From positions 1-64,000 of the forward strand of contig CAKQEW010000002.1 in the NCBI GenBank assembly GCA_934230415.1: a stretch of DNA of 64,000 nt, given 5' to 3'. Shown here one piece after another: positions 59,997 to 64,000 of this stretch. The position numbers and the translations under genes were made by a program. Source of the DNA: an uncultured Alphaproteobacteria bacterium. Its GTDB lineage: Bacteria > Pseudomonadota > Alphaproteobacteria > Rs-D84. Under the pieces are notes generated by a model that searched no databases, was not told where the DNA came from, and was given only the letters and a program-made list of their open reading frames with translations. How positions within the stretch are numbered: the stretch's first letter is position 1; every line of letters starts with the position of its first letter.

Positions 59997-61535
59997 ATGG
60001 TCAAATATATGGATAATAATTCGGGCTTTGCCCAGTGGAACGCAAACAAAAACGCCACGGCAAAAAAATCGCCGTTTGGCGGTTTTATGTGGTGGTTTGC
60101 AATATTTTTTGTCGCAATGTGGGCGTTTGGTGCATTTCGTGCGCCACAAAGCGCGCCTGTGGTGGACGCAAATGATGCACCAATGGTTGATGTTTCCAGT
60201 GTGCCAGAATCAGAAATAAAATCAGAAAACATCACGGCAAATCTGCGCGGGCTGCGCGTGTCCGATGTGCGCCTGGCGGATTATGATATCACGTTGTTGG
60301 ATTGTGAAAATTGCTTTGCAGAAATTGGTGTACTGGCGACGGGTACATCGGCGCCAACCCCGACAACTGTTTGGAAAAATTCAGACGATGGTTTTTCGTG
60401 GCGTAATTCAGATGGCGTTGTGTTTAATCGCCGTGTTACAGCCGATGGATACCTGATTACAATCACCGATGAAATTAAAAATAACACATCACGTGATATC
60501 GCGGTTGCGCCATACGCACGTATTGTGCGCACGGCGGGTAATGCACGAACCGCCGGTGTTTATACGGGTGCGATTGCATATGTGAACGCGGATACCGAAC
60601 ACACAGATTGGCGCGCGTTGGATAAAAAATCATATGCATATTCAACGACAAATGGATTTGTTGGATTTGCCGACCAGTACTGGGAAACCGTGGCGCAAAT
60701 CGCGCACCCAGACCAGACGGTTCGTACGAAAAAAATAACATCTGACCTGTACCAGGCAGATGTGGCGGCATCGGCGGTGCAAATTGCACCGGGTGCAACC
60801 GACACAATCACAACAACACTGTTCGCCGGCCCGCGCGACCAGGATGTATTGAACGCGGCGGCATCACATATCACAGGAATTAACCAGACAATTGATTATG
60901 GTTGGTTCTGGTTCTTGGCGCGTCCAATGCTGTGGGCATTAAATGGCCTGAATTCATTGGTTGGTAATTATGGTGTTGCGATTATCATATTTACGTTGTT
61001 ATTGCGCTTGGCAATATGGCCACTGACGCGTAAATCATATACATCAATGATTGCAATGCAGAAAATGCAACCAGAACTGGCGCGCATCCAGAAACTGTAC
61101 GCCAATGACAAGGCGCGCATGCAATTGGAAATGATGCGCCTGTACCAGACGCACAAAACATCGCCAATGTCAGGGTGCCTGCCGATGTTGATTCAGATTC
61201 CAATATTCTTTGCATTGTACAAGGCATTGTTGGTTTCGGTCCAGATGCGCAGTGCGGGGTTCTTGTGGATATCAGACCTGGCGGCGATGGATCCGTATTT
61301 CATATTGCCGATATTGATGGGTGCAACAATGTGGTGGCAGTCACGTCTGCAAACGGCCAAGACATCCACAAACGCAAATGATGCGGTCGCCCAGACACAA
61401 CGCGTTATGAAATGGATGCCGGTGATGTTCACATTCTTGTTTGCATGGATGCCGGCGGGATTGGTCCTGTATTGGACGGTTTCAAATCTGTTTGGTATTG
61501 CCCAAATGCAAATAATTAAACATACAGAAAAATAA
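59997..61535 (+). CDS. yidC: Membrane protein insertase YidC
   Basis: The product is about 512 residues and inserts and folds inner-membrane proteins with or without SecYEG. The N-terminal helix (GGFMWWFAIFFVAMWAFGAF) is followed by the periplasmic P1 domain (about 60-310) with two Cys in LLDCENCFAEI. The conserved insertase core has YNYGVAIIIFTLLLRL-like residues (GNYGVAIIIFTLLLRLAIWP) with the hydrophilic-groove Arg, then KSYTSMIAMQKMQPELARIQ and MSGCLPMLIQIPIFFALYK. It starts one base after the lspA stop. The position is not in the common rpmH-rnpA-yidC cluster. Confidence 0.96.
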   Translation: MVKYMDNNSGFAQWNANKNATAKKSPFGGFMWWFAIFFVAMWAFGAFRAPQSAPVVDANDAPMVDVSSVPESEIKSENITANLRGLRVSDVRLADYDITLLDCENCFAEIGVLATGTSAPTPTTVWKNSDDGFSWRNSDGVVFNRRVTADGYLITITDEIKNNTSRDIAVAPYARIVRTAGNARTAGVYTGAIAYVNADTEHTDWRALDKKSYAYSTTNGFVGFADQYWETVAQIAHPDQTVRTKKITSDLYQADVAASAVQIAPGATDTITTTLFAGPRDQDVLNAAASHITGINQTIDYGWFWFLARPMLWALNGLNSLVGNYGVAIIIFTLLLRLAIWPLTRKSYTSMIAMQKMQPELARIQKLYANDKARMQLEMMRLYQTHKTSPMSGCLPMLIQIPIFFALYKALLVSVQMRSAGFLWISDLAAMDPYFILPILMGATMWWQSRLQTAKTSTNANDAVAQTQRVMKWMPVMFTFLFAWMPAGLVLYWTVSNLFGIAQMQIIKHTEK

Positions 61536-61562
61536 AAAATGCCCCGCACGGGGCATTTTTAT
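61536..61562. terminator. Bidirectional terminator after yidC
   Basis: aatgcccc/ggggcatt stem with a gcac-type loop, A run left and T run right. It abuts the stop of the minus-strand gene. Confidence 0.88.
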
Positions 61563-61912
61563 TGCGCTGTTTTTATCAGGTGTTTATACAGTGCGTCCGG
61601 CGTTTGTATCCATATGTGGTGCATGCCAATGGTGCGCTTGGTGAATTGTACACATGTTGCCCCACCCGTGGCAATGTTATGCGTGTTGGCGTCTGGTATA
61701 CATATGAATTCCCAACCGTTTGCACGCAGGATATTCATATCGCGCGCATTCATGTGAAACGTCGCAACACAACCACGCCGCACGAATTGATACATTATAA
61801 ATGATTTGCCCGGTCCAGTGGTGGAAATTATCGGCGCACAGTGGCGAAAGTGCCGGCACAAAATTCGTGGCAGTATTTTAGATGTGCGCGCGGAAAATGC
61901 AATAATAATCAT
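61559..61912 (-). CDS. Hypothetical protein, second gene of a two-gene unit
   Basis: I do not recognise the family. The product is about 117 residues. It begins MIIIAFSARTSKILPRILCR and contains GPGKSFIMYQFVRRG, HMNARDMNILRANGWEFICI and NIATGGATCVQF. Several Cys and His are scattered. The mix of short hydrophobic strands and basic helices suggests a small alpha/beta enzyme-like fold (perhaps a papain-like or NTPase remnant), but no motif is firm. It starts 16 bases after the upstream gene's stop. Confidence 0.6.
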   Translation of the reverse strand: MIIIAFSARTSKILPRILCRHFRHCAPIISTTGPGKSFIMYQFVRRGCVATFHMNARDMNILRANGWEFICIPDANTHNIATGGATCVQFTKRTIGMHHIWIQTPDALYKHLIKTAQ

Positions 61913-61928
61913 TGTGTTCCCCCTGTGT

Positions 61929-62285
61929 TTATTCTGTGACAATCCATCCGCGTATCGTCGCGGCATCACCAATTGTTTGCATGGCGCGCCGCCACATATC
62001 GGCGGCCCGATTTTCCGTCCAGATATACTGATGTGGCGCGCGGCGGCGATCACCAAATTCCTTCATAACATTTAATTGTTCCGCGGTCAGTTGTCCCGAC
62101 AAATATAATTTTGTTATCAATGTTTCCACGTCCAGCAATTCACACACGCGCCGCGTTGGGTTTGCGCCCGTACGCATAAATCCATTGCGTACAGATTTTG
62201 AATATAAAAACCAAAACCACAGTTGTTCGGCGTTTTGGAATTTTCCTGGGTTGTATTCTGGTTGAATGTGTTGTTTTGCTGTCAT
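61929..62285 (-). CDS. Hypothetical protein, first gene of a two-gene unit
   Basis: The product is about 118 residues, soluble, unknown. It starts MTAKQHIQPEYNPGKFQNAE and contains LWFWFLYSKSVRNGF, CELLDVETLITKLYLSGQLT and MWRRAMQTIGDAATIRGWIV. An excellent gaggagg ribosome site fixes the start at 62285. It lies next to virB10 on the same strand, separated from it by two terminators, so a link with the secretion system is only positional. Confidence 0.65.
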   Translation of the reverse strand: MTAKQHIQPEYNPGKFQNAEQLWFWFLYSKSVRNGFMRTGANPTRRVCELLDVETLITKLYLSGQLTAEQLNVMKEFGDRRRAPHQYIWTENRAADMWRRAMQTIGDAATIRGWIVTE

Positions 62286-62453
62286 GTTTTTTCCTCCTCT
62301 GGTTTCATGGTTTCGTGGGTATGGACCACGTGAATATGATATATAGTCAAACACGCGATATCAGTGAAATGTTACAACCGCGGGTTGAATAGTTGTTTGG
62401 TTTTCTGATTCGGTGCGTTGTTTTTGTATGGTGTGCCCGAATCGGAAATTTTA

Positions 62454-62482
62454 ATAAAAAAAGCACGCAATGTTTGCGTGCA
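62454..62482 (-). terminator. Second terminator downstream of virB10
   Basis: gcacgcaa/ttgcgtgc stem (62463-62470 with 62474-62481) followed on the minus strand by a run of T's. The rest of 62286-62581 holds only small dyads, such as gattcgg/ccgaatc near 62407-62443, and no visible gene. Confidence 0.8.
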
Positions 62483-62535
62483 TAAAATTTATGTCAATGG
62501 GTATATAACCCGTTTATGTTTTCATTTCAATCCCC

Positions 62536-62566
62536 CATAAAATAAATCCCGCATTGCGCGGGATAT
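62536..62566 (-). terminator. First terminator downstream of virB10
   Basis: atcccgc/gcgggat stem (62546-62552 with 62558-62564), loop attgc, then ttattttat on the minus strand, 16 bases after the virB10 stop. Confidence 0.78.
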
Positions 62567-62581
62567 TGTATCGTATTTGTT

Positions 62582-64000
62582 TTATAATATCGGCGGGAAA
62601 CAGTCGCCACCCGATGACGGACAACAATTAAATCCTTGGTTACCCATATCCGTATATATTTCGCCGGTACAGCAACCATTCGCATCTGGGTTTGTGCCAT
62701 CTTCGCATGTGATAACAGATTCCGTGGTCGTGCTGGTTTTGTCCGATTGGAACGGATTTATGATTGCACCATCATCGTTGTATTTCAGCCCAAAAACATT
62801 TTCATTGTATGTCTGGCTGCCGACACTGCCGTTGTTCTGTTGGAACTGTTCCTGTTGGTTTTGATATAACGCCTGTTGCTTTGCGTTATTAATCGCCTGA
62901 TAATTCTGGGACTGGCAATATGCCAATACCGTACGATAATCATAGCCTTTTTCGTATATTTCACTAACCTTGGATTTATCAATGGTGTTTACACCATTTT
63001 CTGTTATGCAATAGTCTGTAAAATTAAACGAACGAACCTGACCAACCCAGGAATCATCATCTGCTTTTTTACGGTCTGCAAATTTTTCCCAATCTGCGCG
63101 AGTGTTGCGCGTTTTGTCGGCCTCTGCAGCAAATCCGGTGGCGGCCTGTACCTTTGATACAGAACAATTCTTTTTTTCATCTTTGCCGCATGTAATGACC
63201 AAATCAGTTGGTGAAAATACGTTTATACGTGTTCCGGCTGCAATGGAAAATGGTGGCACGGTATTATCCATCATGTCCACGATGAATTTCTGGGCAACCT
63301 GGTTCCAGGCGTTAATAATTTCATTTTTCGCCAATTCTGATGAACGCACAGTACCCGATTGCACAACCGTATTGTTGTCCAGATCAATTTGATTCACGAA
63401 TTTATCTGTTATTGGTGCAATCATATTAACCGCCGCCGGCACCACCGCCGTCAGCAATGGCAAAACCATTTGTTCAATGTAATCCGTGCTGCCATATCCA
63501 GGCACACCGACACGCCCCTGGGAATCGCCAGAAAATGGTGTCTGTTCATCGTTGGCAAAATTAAACTCAACGCCACTGGGTAATACAAACTGGTACCAAC
63601 GGATATCCATACGACCAACTGTTTTATATGGCCCAGGGATATCACCTGTTACGTATCCCAACAATAATGTACCCGCCGGGATTACAACCGTGCGTCCATT
63701 ATCCGAATACACATTGCGATCAACCGTTGCGCGCACAGGCAATGTTTTTGCACCCTCTGTGTACAATGATGGATCGGCGCGAACCTCTGATACAATGGTG
63801 GCCGGGATTGGTTTATACTGACGCAACACAAATGTACGGTCAAACGGATCAGATGAAAATACGGCCTCGCCACTGGTGCCAATGATTACATCATCTGGCT
63901 TTTTATCCATTGTGATATCTGCACGAAAACGTGCCGCGGTTTCATTTGCGGTCGTGCCTGTATCCTGCAGCATGGCGATTTCTTCACTGGTCAATTGATA
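62582..64000 (-). CDS. virB10: VirB10/TrbI-like type IV secretion protein with Cys-rich tail, N-terminus outside window
   Basis: The frame stays open to the window edge (residues YQLTSEEIAML at the start), so the N-terminal membrane anchor is missing. The VirB10 core is clear: YKPIPATIVSEV, LPVRATVDRNVYSDNG, TVVIPAGTLLLGYVTG, a RWYQFVLPSGVEFN strand and GRVGVPGYGSTDY. VirB10 spans inner and outer membrane and gates the channel. After the core, an extension of about 200 residues is not typical of VirB10: a Gln/Asn-rich stretch (QALYQNQQEQFQQNNG) and a Cys-rich end (CEDGTNPDANGCCTG and NCCPSSGGDCFPPIL). With the five VirB6-like genes it makes a split type IV system. Confidence 0.88.
   Translation of the reverse strand, partial: YQLTSEEIAMLQDTGTTANETAARFRADITMDKKPDDVIIGTSGEAVFSSDPFDRTFVLRQYKPIPATIVSEVRADPSLYTEGAKTLPVRATVDRNVYSDNGRTVVIPAGTLLLGYVTGDIPGPYKTVGRMDIRWYQFVLPSGVEFNFANDEQTPFSGDSQGRVGVPGYGSTDYIEQMVLPLLTAVVPAAVNMIAPITDKFVNQIDLDNNTVVQSGTVRSSELAKNEIINAWNQVAQKFIVDMMDNTVPPFSIAAGTRINVFSPTDLVITCGKDEKKNCSVSKVQAATGFAAEADKTRNTRADWEKFADRKKADDDSWVGQVRSFNFTDYCITENGVNTIDKSKVSEIYEKGYDYRTVLAYCQSQNYQAINNAKQQALYQNQQEQFQQNNGSVGSQTYNENVFGLKYNDDGAIINPFQSDKTSTTTESVITCEDGTNPDANGCCTGEIYTDMGNQGFNCCPSSGGDCFPPIL

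Noticed and set aside
1..64000. CRISPR arrays, rRNA genes, known riboswitches, insertion sequences with transposase, replication origin
   Set aside because: I looked for spaced repeats, rRNA signatures, riboswitch cores, transposase motifs and DnaA-box clusters and saw none.

Overview
The window comes from an alphaproteobacterium, probably an uncultured, host-associated one with a reduced genome (Rickettsiales, Holosporales or gut RF32-like). The pointers are a block of five VirB6/TrbL-like type IV secretion genes plus a VirB10, a GapR/DUF2312 protein, a zinc-less L31, a ComEC without its beta-lactamase domain, a short valyl-tRNA synthetase without the C-terminal arm, and paired PPDK and pyruvate kinase. 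This placement is inference; no rRNA is present. Genes are dense, convergent ends often overlap, and simple hairpin terminators are common.

Layout. 0-7.4 kb: end of ppdK, a PagL-like outer-membrane protein, and two paralogous secreted Cys-rich proteins flanking rplU-rpmA, with copies of a small inverted-repeat element between them. 7.4-10.2 kb: dnaQ and a UvrD-type helicase. 10.2-17.5 kb: four coupled virB6-like genes on the minus strand, a divergent fifth, and an unknown gene. 17.5-27.1 kb: rpmE, a degenerate IMPase, envelope genes (PBP1A, MliC lipoprotein, mraY, ftsW, murG), an OmpA-like protein and comF. 27.1-35 kb: valS, an acyl-ACP thioesterase, rpmH, gyrA and a MerR regulator.

34.7-39.7 kb is the most accessory-looking part: an APH-like kinase, a membrane metallophosphoesterase, a lipoprotein, a protein resembling a stand-alone phosphothreonine lyase (OspF/SpvC or LanL/LanKC lyase fold), a run of hairpins, tRNA-Glu, and tRNA-Gln with a nearby copy of its 3' end. 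39.7-45.2 kb is a MarR-TolC-adaptor-RND efflux operon with paired operators. 45-61.5 kb is mostly housekeeping: a HAD phosphatase, rmuC, def-fmt-truA, comEC, pyrG, RNHCP and GapR-type proteins, pyk, a DacA-like carboxypeptidase, recR, rsmA, a CPA2 antiporter and lspA-yidC. The right edge has two unknown small genes and a VirB10 with a Cys-rich tail.

Two themes stand out. First, many genes start 6-8 bases after a good -10 box, with no room for a Shine-Dalgarno site, so leaderless mRNAs look common; several of these promoters carry perfect dyads. Second, a type IV secretion apparatus shares the window with secreted Cys-rich proteins and a candidate lyase effector. That combination is the best lead for something undescribed.
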